Assembly: GCA_009700405.1 (NCBI GenBank)
Contig: WLMD01000020.1
Location: 1 to 18,420, forward strand
Direction of reading: 5' to 3'
DNA length: 18,420 nt
Origin: Actinomycetota bacterium
GTDB taxonomy: Bacteria; Actinomycetota; Actinomycetes; Nanopelagicales; Nanopelagicaceae
The notes below the pieces were generated by a model. It saw nothing but the letters and a program-made list of their open reading frames with translations. It made no database searches and had not been told where the DNA came from. Positions 1-6,736 of the stretch are shown here, piece after piece (position 1 is the first letter of the stretch; each line of letters opens with the position of its first letter). The translations under genes and the position numbers were made by a program.

Positions 1-145
1 GGCTAGCTTATGCAGCTAGGGCGTAATCAGCGGCAGTTGTACTGGCGCTTAGTTTTTTGCACAGGTTATTGGTTAACGAGATCATCCTGGCTTCCTCGGC
101 CCGCTTCCCCTGCCCCAACATCCAAAGTCGAGACCGTTCACCCCC
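1..145 (-). ncRNA. ssrA: tmRNA (transfer-messenger RNA), 5' portion, cut by window edge
   Basis: tmRNA rescues ribosomes stalled on broken mRNA by acting first as tRNA-Ala and then as a short mRNA for a degradation tag. On the minus strand the RNA begins near 145 with GGGGGTGAACGGTCTCGACT, the conserved tmRNA 5' end (actinobacterial form GGGGCTGAACGGTTTCGACT). It runs through an AGGGGAAGCGGGCC segment like that of mycobacterial tmRNA to the tag reading frame and its stop codon at 8-46. The downstream pseudoknots and the 3' tRNA-like half lie outside the window. It sits 161 bp downstream of smpB, its protein partner, on the same strand. A possible -10 TAGATT lies at 154-159, but I see no convincing -35. 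The 5' end is placed by family resemblance. Confidence 0.93.
8..46 (-). other. tmRNA tag reading frame (tag ASTTAADYALAA)
   Basis: The internal mRNA part reads GCC AGT ACA ACT GCC GCT GAT TAC GCC CTA GCT GCA TAA, giving Ala-Ser-Thr-Thr-Ala-Ala-Asp-Tyr-Ala-Leu-Ala-Ala. The resume codon GCC follows CTAAGC, matching the ATAAGC-GCC context of mycobacterial tmRNA as I recall it. The DYALAA end is the usual actinobacterial degron read by ClpXP-type proteases. The N-terminal half (STTAA) lacks the charged residues of the mycobacterial tag ADSHQRDYALAA. Confidence 0.9.
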
Positions 146-306
146 AAGATTTAAATCTAGAAATCAAAAATTGATATCTGGGATAAATAATGAGACTTGA
201 AGCGTTACTGCGTCGCTATGTAATTGTGGTGGTGCGCAGAATTGCTTCCGCGCGCTAAGTGTAGAAGATATAACCGACATCCCATACTTATTTATTCCCG
301 CTTGAG

Positions 307-786
307 TCAGCCGTTCTTGCCTGAGCGTCTATTAGAGATTTCGCGCTCCATTTCACGACCGGCTTGGCGCTCAAGTAATGCTGCTCGCTTATCGTGAGCC
401 TTCTTTCCGCGGGCAACAGCCAACTCAATTTTTGCTCTGCCATCCTTAAAATATAGTGAAAGCGGAACAAGGGTTATGCCGCCCTCTTTTGTCTTGCCGA
501 CCAAATCTTTGAGTTCATCCTTATGAACCAAGAGTTTGCGATCGCGCCGAGGTGTGTGATTGGTCCAGGTGCCCTCTGTGTATTCAGGAATGTGCACGCC
601 GCTAAGCCAGAGTTCACCGTTATGAATCATGGCGAAACCATCAATGAGGGAGGCTCGTCCTTGGCGCAGTGATTTAACTTCAGTGCCCGTGAGCACTAAT
701 CCGCATTCAAAGACATCTTCAATGGAGTAATCGTGACGCGCTTTCTTATTTTGCGCGATGAGTTTGCGACCTACCTCTTTAACCAT
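307..786 (-). CDS. smpB: SsrA-binding protein SmpB
   Basis: SmpB binds the tRNA-like domain of tmRNA and carries it into the empty A site of stalled ribosomes in the cytoplasm. The 159-residue product has the family's usual length and landmarks: N-terminal IAQNKKARHDYSIED, the GLVLTGTEVKSLRQGRASL core, HIPEYTEGTWTNHTPRRDRKLL, and a basic C-terminal tail (RGKKAHDKRAALLERQAGRE) that reads the empty mRNA channel. The ATG has a clear ribosome binding site (GAGGTG, about 7 nt upstream). tmRNA lies just downstream and ftsX 102 bp upstream, the common actinobacterial order. The 102-bp gap to ftsX leaves room for its own promoter, but none is obvious. Confidence 0.97.
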   Translation of the reverse strand: MVKEVGRKLIAQNKKARHDYSIEDVFECGLVLTGTEVKSLRQGRASLIDGFAMIHNGELWLSGVHIPEYTEGTWTNHTPRRDRKLLVHKDELKDLVGKTKEGGITLVPLSLYFKDGRAKIELAVARGKKAHDKRAALLERQAGREMEREISNRRSGKNG

Positions 787-888
787 GGTCGCTCACCTCA
801 CTTCTCTCGCGTCTCTCAAGTACAAACATCGATGGTCGATGCCGTTATTAACGCGAGTTTAGACCACCAACACTCTGATGAGGTGCGC

Positions 889-1791
889 TTAAACCTTGAG
901 GTAGCGGCGAAGCGTTAAGACGGAAGCGGTCACTGAGACAAATAGCCCCGTTGCAAGGAGGTAGCCAGAGGAAACCCAGACTTGGCCCCAACCGAAGAAC
1001 TTGGTGAAGGAAAGGAGCGGCGCGACTTTTGAATCGATGACGCTCTTGAGAAGAGCCAGTAAGCCCGTTGCAATTGCCCATCCGATAATCGCCGAAATTA
1101 CGCCCTCTAACAAGAATGGCAAACGAATCGACATAGAGGTTGCGCCCACGAGTTTCATAACTCCTGTTTCGCGACGTCTATTAAATGCCGCAATACGTAG
1201 AGTGTTGCTAATCAAAAGCGCTGCCGTAAGAACAGATGCCAGACCAACCAATAGCGCGCCATTTCGCAGAACGCCAAGTAATCGGAAGAACTTCTCAAGG
1301 ATTGCACGTTGATCCTGCACTACATCAACGCCAGGACGTCCCGAAAATGCACTAACGACAACTGCAAATTGCGTTGGGTCGCTCAATTTCACACGAAAGG
1401 ATTCAGGTAATTGGTCGGCTGTTACGTTCTGCGCAATCGCTGAATTCCTAAATCTTTCTTGGAATCGCGCAAATGCTTCGGTCTGCGACTCATAAAACAC
1501 ATTGGATACAACAGGAAGTGCTTGAAGATCTTCCTGAATTGCAAGACGCTGACCCGGGGTAACTACGCCTCCAGAGCATGATGGTGATTCAGAGAGCGGA
1601 CCGCAGAGATAAACCGATACTTCAATCTTGTCATACCAATAATCTTTCATCGCGCTTACTTGTGCATTGGCTAGCAACCCAATGCCAAGGAGTGAAAGCG
1701 AGATCGCAACTGTAATAATTACAGCAAATGTCATCGTGAAGTTACGGCGAAGGCCAATCCCAACTTCGCTAACTAAAAACCGTGCGCGCAT
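889..1791 (-). CDS. ftsX: Cell-division ABC transporter-like protein FtsX
   Basis: FtsX is the membrane partner of FtsE; the complex activates periplasmic peptidoglycan hydrolases at the division site. The 300-residue protein has the family plan: a short cytoplasmic N-terminus, a first membrane helix at about 19-41, a large extracellular loop (about 42-165), and three further helices at roughly 168-195, 218-245 and 268-292. The motif RRRETGVMKLVGA before the third helix is typical. The loop carries a Cys pair (C63, C72), which could form a disulfide. The ATG has an AAGGGG-type binding site and follows ftsE by 11 bp, so the two are surely co-transcribed. No partner hydrolase gene (M23 or NlpC/P60) lies beside it here. 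Confidence 0.96.
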   Translation of the reverse strand: MRARFLVSEVGIGLRRNFTMTFAVIITVAISLSLLGIGLLANAQVSAMKDYWYDKIEVSVYLCGPLSESPSCSGGVVTPGQRLAIQEDLQALPVVSNVFYESQTEAFARFQERFRNSAIAQNVTADQLPESFRVKLSDPTQFAVVVSAFSGRPGVDVVQDQRAILEKFFRLLGVLRNGALLVGLASVLTAALLISNTLRIAAFNRRRETGVMKLVGATSMSIRLPFLLEGVISAIIGWAIATGLLALLKSVIDSKVAPLLSFTKFFGWGQVWVSSGYLLATGLFVSVTASVLTLRRYLKV

Positions 1792-1802
1792 CTCGTTACC
1801 CC

Positions 1803-2492
1803 TTAGCCCGTATATCCGTAAACGCCGCGAACTTGATCGCGAATAACATGCCCACTATCTAATTCGATAACGCGCTTTCTCATCTGATCGACAATGCCAG
1901 AATCGTGTGTCGCCATAACAACAGTTGTTCCCTCGCGATTGATGCGATCGAGCAACTTCATAATTCCAACACTTGTTGCGGGGTCTAAGTTTCCAGTTGG
2001 CTCATCAGCAATCAGAATGGCAGGACGACTCACATATGCACGAGCGATCGCAACGCGCTGTTGTTCTCCACCAGAAATCTCACTTGGCCGGCGATCGCCT
2101 TTATCTTCAAGACCGACGAGTTCTAGAACTTCAGGAACTTCGCGATCAATCTCCTTCTGCGAATATCCCAATACGTGCAAAGTGAAAGCAACGTTCTCAA
2201 AAATTGTCTTATTAGGAAGAAGTCGAAAATCCTGAAACACGGTTCCAACTTGGCGGCGAAGTTCAGGAACCTTGTGGTTTGCCAGGGTGCCCAAATCTTT
2301 GCCCGCGACATGAATGGTTCCCGAGGTTGGGTGGTCCTCACGGAGAACCAGCCGAAGAAAAGTAGATTTTCCCGATCCCGAAAGCCCAACAAGAAAGACG
2401 AATTCGCCTTTGGTTACCTCGAGATTGATCCCCGCGAGGGCAGGCTTGTCCTGACCAGGATAAAGCTTACTGACATTCTCAAAGCGGATCAC
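1803..2492 (-). CDS. ftsE: Cell-division ATP-binding protein FtsE
   Basis: FtsE is the cytoplasmic ATPase of the FtsEX complex, coupling ATP binding to hydrolase activation at the septum. The 229-residue chain shows Walker A GLSGSGKST (about 36-44), the Q-loop FQDFRLLPNKT, the signature SGGEQQRVAIARA (140-152), Walker B ILIADEPTGNLDP (about 159-171) and the switch histidine in MATHD. The NLD after Walker B and the length fit FtsE rather than a general importer ATPase. The start is GTG with GGAG five nt upstream. It is followed by ftsX after 11 bp and lies 212 bp downstream of prfB, so a separate promoter in that gap is possible. Confidence 0.97.
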   Translation of the reverse strand: MIRFENVSKLYPGQDKPALAGINLEVTKGEFVFLVGLSGSGKSTFLRLVLREDHPTSGTIHVAGKDLGTLANHKVPELRRQVGTVFQDFRLLPNKTIFENVAFTLHVLGYSQKEIDREVPEVLELVGLEDKGDRRPSEISGGEQQRVAIARAYVSRPAILIADEPTGNLDPATSVGIMKLLDRINREGTTVVMATHDSGIVDQMRKRVIELDSGHVIRDQVRGVYGYTG

Positions 2493-2648
2493 TCAGACTC
2501 CAATGGGGGCTCAAAACGGGCACACGGTTTCTACAGGCTTAGTTTAGGCAAGGGCGGCGCATACATCGGCTCCAAAGGGCACTTTTTGCCTGATAATTTC
2601 GCGGGATATCTCACTTATTTGACGTAGCACCTGCTCGGCTCGAACTTT

Positions 2649-2699
2649 GGCGGACTAGATAGTGGCCCAAGGAAGCCAAAGGCGGACTGGATAGTGGCC
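2649..2699. repeat. Imperfect 19-bp direct repeat between prfB and ftsE
   Basis: The 19-mer GGCGGACTAGATAGTGGCC (2649-2667) recurs with one mismatch (GGCGGACTGGATAGTGGCC) at 2681-2699, a period of 32 bp, directly after the prfB stop on the minus strand. The flanks add an inverted pair, CTTTGGC/GCCAAAG. It might be a 3' structure of the prfB transcript or a repeated protein-binding site. The rest of the 212-bp gap (2493-2704) shows no gene; a short GGCA-TGCC hairpin in it is too weak to call a terminator. Confidence 0.7.
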
Positions 2700-2704
2700 G
2701 AAAA

Positions 2705-3814
2705 TTAAGCCGAGGCGCTGCTTCGGCGCCAGCGGATGCCCGCTTCGATGAAGTCATCAATTTCGCCATTGAGAACTGCTGAGGTATTTCCGGTCTCGTG
2801 ATTGTTTCGCAGATCTTTAACCATTTGATACGGCGCCAAAACGTATGAGCGCATTTGATTTCCCCACGAACCGCTGTTGTCACCCTTGAGTGCATTCATC
2901 TTCGCCTGCTCTTCTTGGCGACGGCGTTCAAGTAATTTCGATTGCAATACAGCCATTGCTGTTGCTTTATTTTGAATTTGTGAACGTTCGTTCTGACATG
3001 AGACGACTATCCCTGTTGCCATGTGCGTGATGCGCACCGCAGAATCTGTCGTGTTAACACCTTGGCCACCTGGCCCAGATGAGCGATACACATCAATGCG
3101 AATTTCCTTCTCGTCAATTTCAATGTGATCGCTTTGTTCTACAACTGGCACAACTTCTACACCAGCAAATGAAGTGTGGCGACGGCTCTGGCTATCAAAA
3201 GGCGAGATGCGCACTAATCGATGTGTTCCTTGTTCTACCGATAGCGTGCCATAGGCATACGGGGTAGAGATGCGAAAAGTCGTGGACTTGATTCCTGCTT
3301 CTTCTGCATATGAAGTTTCCAAAACATCGACCTTGAAATTATGGCGCTCGCAATACCGCAAATACATGCGCATCAACATTTCAGCCCAGTCAGCAGCTTC
3401 CACGCCTCCTGCTTCAGAGCGAATCGTCATTAGGGCATCGCGATCATCGTATTCACCGTTAAGCAACGTTTGAACTTCTAATTGGCCGATTGCCTTGGTC
3501 ACGGAATCGAGTTCACGTTCGGCATCTGCAAGTGCGTTTGCGTCTGATTCGCTCTGAGCTAATTCAATAAGGATAGGTAGGTCTTCAACTCTTTGGCGAA
3601 GTTCGGTGAGGCGCTTGATTTCACTTTGAACTCGGGATAATTTACTTGTTACTTTCTGGGCATTTTCAGGGTCATCCCAAAGATTGGGCACTCCAGCCGC
3701 AGCTTCGAACTCAATTGCATCTGCTCGTAATTTTGGAAGATTTAAAACCTTTTCAATTGAGACAAGGGTGGCATCAATTCCAGCGATCTCAAGATCGTAT
3801 TCGCGCGCAGCCAC
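2705..3814 (-). CDS. prfB: Peptide chain release factor 2 (RF2)
   Basis: RF2 ends translation at UGA and UAA by triggering peptidyl-tRNA hydrolysis. From the GTG at 3814 the product has 369 residues, the usual RF2 length. The stop-codon-reading tripeptide SPF is at 204-206 and the catalytic GGQ at 249-251, almost the E. coli positions. LWDDPENAQKV near residue 45 is the typical RF2 N-terminal helix. The open frame extends upstream to 4051, but that part has no RF2 similarity and overlaps the preceding gene. A -10 element (TATTCT) lies 7 nt before the GTG, pointing to a leaderless mRNA starting there. The frame is unbroken, so the autoregulatory +1 frameshift known from E. coli prfB is absent. 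Confidence 0.96.
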   Translation of the reverse strand: MAAREYDLEIAGIDATLVSIEKVLNLPKLRADAIEFEAAAGVPNLWDDPENAQKVTSKLSRVQSEIKRLTELRQRVEDLPILIELAQSESDANALADAERELDSVTKAIGQLEVQTLLNGEYDDRDALMTIRSEAGGVEAADWAEMLMRMYLRYCERHNFKVDVLETSYAEEAGIKSTTFRISTPYAYGTLSVEQGTHRLVRISPFDSQSRRHTSFAGVEVVPVVEQSDHIEIDEKEIRIDVYRSSGPGGQGVNTTDSAVRITHMATGIVVSCQNERSQIQNKATAMAVLQSKLLERRRQEEQAKMNALKGDNSGSWGNQMRSYVLAPYQMVKDLRNNHETGNTSAVLNGEIDDFIEAGIRWRRSSASA

Positions 3815-3821
3815 AGTGAGA

Positions 3822-3827
3822 AGAATA
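3822..3827 (-). promoter_or_regulatory. Leaderless -10 element of prfB
   Basis: TATTCT on the minus strand, followed by 7 nt and then the GTG start of prfB. The TANNNT-to-start spacing puts the transcription start at or next to the first base of the codon. No Shine-Dalgarno sequence is present. No good -35 is seen, which is common for actinobacterial promoters. Confidence 0.6.
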
Positions 3828-3923
3828 CTCAGAATGAACCAGGTATGTTTTCCAGAAGAAAGCGCCTCGTTCCCAGGTTTTGCCTCGACTAATTCATTGG
3901 GTTGATCCAACGAGCGACCTTGC

Positions 3924-4403
3924 TCAGGGGAATAGAAACCAATCAGATTTGTTGGCACTTGCTCCTGCCGATGCATGTATTTCAACAGTGGAAAGTGTCG
4001 ATTGTGGCAACCTAAAAGCGAGTGCTGCATTGGCGCTGGTATGTATCTCAACGGTATTGCCTTCGCAATAGAAATCGGTGAGCCAGACTTTCTCTAACTC
4101 TGGTCGTCTCATTCCATCGCTATTCATCCAGAGATCTAACTCCTCTAGAACTCGAATGCGAGCCATCGCGCAATCTAATGGAACACCCACCGCAGATGTG
4201 CCGCGGTAATAAGCGGCCTTATCCAAACTTTGTACTGCACGCAATGCTGCGGCTTCAGTGGCTTGGGTAAGTGAACGTTTTGAGACAGATATAGATGCAA
4301 CATCAGTCATTAAAAACAATAGTGCGACTGTGATGAGAAACAACCCCATGATGAGAACAGAGAGTGAACCGTCATCTTTGCGAAACTCTGACTTCACTGC
4401 CAT
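3924..4403 (-). CDS. TadG-like membrane-anchored pseudopilin
   Basis: A 159-residue protein with one hydrophobic segment (about 14-34, LSVLIMGLFLITVALLFLMT) after a short charged N-terminus (RKDDGS), followed by VASISVSKRSLTQATEAAALRAVQSLD. This is the pattern of the N-terminal part of TadG/TadE-like proteins made beside Flp-type pili in Actinobacteria. The rest is a predicted external domain with Cys residues and no recognised fold. The start overlaps the previous frame by 10 bp; a GTG two codons later would give the same 4-bp GTGA overlap used by the neighbour upstream. It is the last gene of a four-gene pilin cluster. The function, envelope-associated pilus assembly, is inferred from family and position only. 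Confidence 0.72.
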   Translation of the reverse strand: MAVKSEFRKDDGSLSVLIMGLFLITVALLFLMTDVASISVSKRSLTQATEAAALRAVQSLDKAAYYRGTSAVGVPLDCAMARIRVLEELDLWMNSDGMRRPELEKVWLTDFYCEGNTVEIHTSANAALAFRLPQSTLSTVEIHASAGASANKSDWFLFP

Positions 4404-4852
4404 GGCGATACATACTCCTGCGCTGAGACATCAATTACCCGATGCGTCTGAGACGATGTAACGTGCAGTCGCGCGCTCACACTCTCGCCTGCAGTCAAGC
4501 AACGATGTGAGGAGCATGAAAATGAAAGTGTCATCGAGGAAATCTCTTCTTCTGTAAAACCCATTCGCTCAGCGCCAAAGTGCAACATTGTGTTGGCTCT
4601 AGATTGTGCATCTCCAAGATCTTCGCTCGTGGCATAAGCGCGTACTACTTCGCGCACTAAATTCCTGCTGTTGATCTCTATCGCACTCACATCGGCAAAC
4701 TGAGTTATGTAAATGATTATTGGTAAGAATAATGGGATTGCAAGGATCACAAATTCAACGACGGCGCTTCCCTTGTCTTTCGTGTTAGATGTCGATACTT
4801 TCAAAGAGTCAAAGTTTAGAAAGCCAAATAGTGAATCTCTTATAGTTCTCAC
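4394..4852 (-). CDS. TadE-family pseudopilin (second)
   Basis: A 152-residue protein with the TadE signature: a charged stretch, then DKGSAVVEFVILAIPLFLP and a membrane helix at about 28-50. The Gly-Ser before the helix and the Glu inside VVEF fit a prepilin-peptidase-type substrate. After the helix comes an external helical part (EINSRNLVREVVRAYATSED) and a beta-rich tail with two nearby Cys (SCSSHRC), possibly a disulfide. The start is GTG and overlaps the previous stop as GTGA, indicating translational coupling. TadE and TadF proteins are minor pilins needed for Flp pilus formation; that role here is inferred. The leader before the helix (about 27 residues) is longer than typical. Confidence 0.75.
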   Translation of the reverse strand: MRTIRDSLFGFLNFDSLKVSTSNTKDKGSAVVEFVILAIPLFLPIIIYITQFADVSAIEINSRNLVREVVRAYATSEDLGDAQSRANTMLHFGAERMGFTEEEISSMTLSFSCSSHRCLTAGESVSARLHVTSSQTHRVIDVSAQEYVSPWQ

Positions 4853-5211
4853 GGTTGGCGCTCCATAACTGCAACTCCCACAACATCAGTCGTTCTCGCC
4901 TTTTCATGTGCCAAGAAAGGCATCGCAGGAAGGATGCTCGGCAGTAATCTCCTTCGATGAGTAATGAGAACTTGCAGCTTGCCTACCGAGAACCACGAGC
5001 TAAATGATGCAACCTCATCCGAGGCAAGTACTTCACCTGTAATAGCTCCCGTCGTTGCCTCGCTCTGCGCATAGGACAAATCCAGGTTGCGGTAATTAAC
5101 CGCAAGAATTAATGATGCGGTAATGAGAAAAAGGACCATCAATGGAATTATTACTAAGGTACTTTCGACAACTCCGCGATCATCGCGCCAGAATCTATTG
5201 ACGAATTTCAT
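4849..5211 (-). CDS. TadE-family pseudopilin (first)
   Basis: A 120-residue protein beginning MKFVNRFWRDDRGVVESTLV, which places the processing Gly before VVES with the conserved Glu, followed by a membrane helix (about 15-37, LVIIPLMVLFLITASLILAV) and the NYRNLDLSYAQSEATTGAI stretch typical of TadE proteins. The remaining 70 residues are an external domain without a recognised fold. The gene starts 17 bp after the pilin-like gene with no Shine-Dalgarno sequence and overlaps the next gene by 4 bp, so all four genes of the cluster are probably one translational unit. It is likely a minor pilin or assembly factor. Confidence 0.75.
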   Translation of the reverse strand: MKFVNRFWRDDRGVVESTLVIIPLMVLFLITASLILAVNYRNLDLSYAQSEATTGAITGEVLASDEVASFSSWFSVGKLQVLITHRRRLLPSILPAMPFLAHEKARTTDVVGVAVMERQP

Positions 5212-5212
5212 A

Positions 5213-5234
5213 GTTAACTAGCGGTTAACTAGCG
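5213..5234. repeat. 11-bp tandem duplication at the pilin/TadE junction
   Basis: GTTAACTAGCG occurs twice without a gap (5213-5223, 5224-5234). The second copy contains the TAG stop codon of the pilin-like gene (5229-5231); the first fills most of the 17-bp spacer before the TadE-like start. This looks like a recent slippage duplication. Confidence 0.9.
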
Positions 5235-5558
5235 AATCCCGTTCATCGAATCTAACGAGTTGCGCAATATTGCTGTTAATCGAGGTGCTGCAATAGTCCA
5301 AATCGCAGTTACAAGTCCTGTCGTCATCAAGACAACCAAGACCCATCCTGGAACATCGCCTCGATCACTCTTGAGTTCCTTTTCGGTGAATCCACATTCC
5401 ATGACTTTCTTCGTCTTGACTCGCGTGCGTAAAACCAACGCGATAAATAACGCTGTAATTCGCTCGGAAAAGTTACTTGCAACTTTCACATAGTTCTCGA
5501 AGCCTCTTGAAAGCGCCTTTACTACTCCTACTTCTTTCATGCTTCTCATTTGTTTCAT
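5229..5558 (-). CDS. Flp-type pilin-like protein with long N-terminal leader
   Basis: A 109-residue protein whose C-terminal third (DRGDVPGWVLVVLMTTGLVTAIWTIA and a short tail) matches a short pilin-like family found beside TadE genes in Actinobacteria. The processing-like Gly before DVPGWV is followed by a membrane helix (about 72-92). Unlike classical Flp pilins, it has about 65 residues before this point, with another hydrophobic stretch (ITALFIALVL) and basic residues, and it lacks the usual Glu at position 5 of the mature form. The ATG at 5558 is chosen because AAGGAG lies 5 nt upstream; an in-frame ATG 11 codons earlier has no such site. It heads a four-gene cluster with no tadA, tadB or tadC in view. 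Confidence 0.7.
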   Translation of the reverse strand: MKQMRSMKEVGVVKALSRGFENYVKVASNFSERITALFIALVLRTRVKTKKVMECGFTEKELKSDRGDVPGWVLVVLMTTGLVTAIWTIAAPRLTAILRNSLDSMNGIR

Positions 5559-5656
5559 CGCAACTCCTTGCCTCGGGTGCGCATCGGTCATGTGCCATCG
5601 CGCTAGGGCGATTCTTGGCGCAGGGTGCAGACAATTTCCGGGGTCTTTTAGGTTGC

Positions 5657-5665
5657 TGTGGACAG
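5657..5665 (-). promoter_or_regulatory. DnaA-box-like site upstream of the pilin cluster
   Basis: CTGTCCACA on the minus strand fits the degenerate actinobacterial DnaA box (Y-Y-V-TCCACA, preferred TTGTCCACA). It lies about 100 bp upstream of the pilin-like start, in a 177-bp gap (5559-5735) that otherwise shows no gene or clear promoter. A nine-base match can arise by chance. Confidence 0.3.
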
Positions 5666-5735
5666 GGGAAGTCAGTGTGAAAACCCTTGGTACGCGCAGT
5701 TATTTGTGGAGCATGACTACTTAAATTACATAGAA

Positions 5736-6710
5736 CTACTTCTGGTGAATGACTGTTTCCAGACCAGCAATCTTGAGTTCTTTGCGAAGTTCTGCAGGCA
5801 GGGAGAAGAGAAGTGACTCTTCGGTTGCGGTAATAGTTTCCACATCAGTGAATCCCCGCACAGCCAACCATTCGAGAAGATCGCGTACCAATATTTCTGG
5901 TACCGAAGCTCCGCTTGTCACTCCAATAGTCTCTACGCCTTCAAGCCAACTCTCTTGAGCCTCTGAAGCAAAGTCGATGAGATAAGCATTAGGGGTGCCA
6001 TATTCCTTGGCTACTTCAACTAGCCGAACCGAGTTAGATGAATTTGTTGAGCCGACTACTAATACAAGATCTGCAAGTGGCGCAATCTCTTTAATTGCAA
6101 CTTGGCGATTTTGTGTGGCATAGCAAATGTCATCGCTCGGTGGATCAATAATGTTAGGAAAGCGCTCACGTAATGCGGCAACCGTTGCAAGAGTTTCATC
6201 AACACTGAGCGTTGTCTGCGTTAACCAAGCAACTTTATTTTCATCGCGTACCTTGATGTCCTTGATATGGTCAAGGCCATCAACAATCTGCACGTTTCCG
6301 ACAGCCTCACCTGCAGTGCCTTCAACTTCTTCGTGTCCTGCATGGCCAATAAGCAAAATCTCAACATCTTCGGCAACGAATCGCCTTGCCTCGTGGTGAA
6401 CCTTCGTGACGAGCGGACAAGTTGCATCAATCGTGCGCAGATTTCGGCTAGCTGCATCGGCATGCACTTGAGGAGAAACACCATGCGCAGAGAACACAAC
6501 GAGAGCGCCTTCTGGAACTTCGTCAGTCTCGTCAACAAATATTGCTCCGCGAGCTTCCAAAGTGGTGACTACGTGCTTGTTATGAACGATCTGCTTTCGT
6601 ACGTAGACCGGGGCTCCGTATAAATCAAGCGCCTTTTCTACAGTAATCACAGCTCGATCAACGCCAGCGCAATAGCCACGCGGAGCAGCAAGCAATACCT
6701 TCTTGGACAT
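5736..6710 (-). CDS. ispH: 4-hydroxy-3-methylbut-2-enyl diphosphate reductase (IspH/LytB)
   Basis: IspH does the last step of the MEP pathway, reducing HMBPP to IPP and DMAPP through a [4Fe-4S] cluster in the cytoplasm. The 324-residue protein has the three cluster cysteines in canonical contexts: C14 (PRGYCAGVDRA), C98 (DATCPLVTKVH) and C196 (DICYATQNRQ). The catalytic-loop HAGHEEVEGTAGE is at about 123-135. The ATG at 6710 is preferred because the protein then starts MSKKVLLAAPRGYCAG like other family members and a -10 TAGACT lies 7 nt upstream. The frame could extend 14 codons to 6752, but that would run into xseA. Its product feeds prenyl synthesis, including UppS encoded at 12406-13209. 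Confidence 0.96.
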   Translation of the reverse strand: MSKKVLLAAPRGYCAGVDRAVITVEKALDLYGAPVYVRKQIVHNKHVVTTLEARGAIFVDETDEVPEGALVVFSAHGVSPQVHADAASRNLRTIDATCPLVTKVHHEARRFVAEDVEILLIGHAGHEEVEGTAGEAVGNVQIVDGLDHIKDIKVRDENKVAWLTQTTLSVDETLATVAALRERFPNIIDPPSDDICYATQNRQVAIKEIAPLADLVLVVGSTNSSNSVRLVEVAKEYGTPNAYLIDFASEAQESWLEGVETIGVTSGASVPEILVRDLLEWLAVRGFTDVETITATEESLLFSLPAELRKELKIAGLETVIHQK

Positions 6711-6717
6711 GGAGGGG

Positions 6718-6730
6718 AGTCTATTAGAAT
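6718..6730. promoter_or_regulatory. Back-to-back leaderless -10 elements of ispH and xseA
   Basis: On the minus strand TAGACT (6718-6723) precedes the ispH ATG by 7 nt. On the plus strand TAGAAT (6725-6730) precedes the xseA GTG by 6 nt. The two hexamers are separated by one base, so each promoter's -35 area lies inside the other gene (a TTGGAC at 6703-6708, 16 nt from the xseA -10, is a candidate). Neither gene has a Shine-Dalgarno site within the 26-bp gap. Both transcripts are probably leaderless. Confidence 0.65.
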
Positions 6731-6736
6731 CGCACT

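Noticed and set aside
1001..1312. 103-codon plus-strand frame inside ftsX
   Set aside because: It is antisense to a conserved gene, with no ribosome binding site and no recognisable domain; a shadow frame.
2500..2545. tmRNA-like start (GGGGGCTCAAAACGGGC, then ACGGTTTCTACAGG, on the plus strand)
   Set aside because: The spacing and the rest of the molecule do not fit, no tag frame follows, and a clear tmRNA is already at 1-145.
2175..2627. 150-codon plus-strand frame across the ftsE start
   Set aside because: Antisense to the FtsE Walker A region with basic, low-order composition; no family resemblance.
3815..4051. 79-codon N-terminal extension of the RF2 frame
   Set aside because: It has no RF2 similarity, overlaps the TadG-like gene, and a leaderless -10 plus family length support the GTG at 3814.
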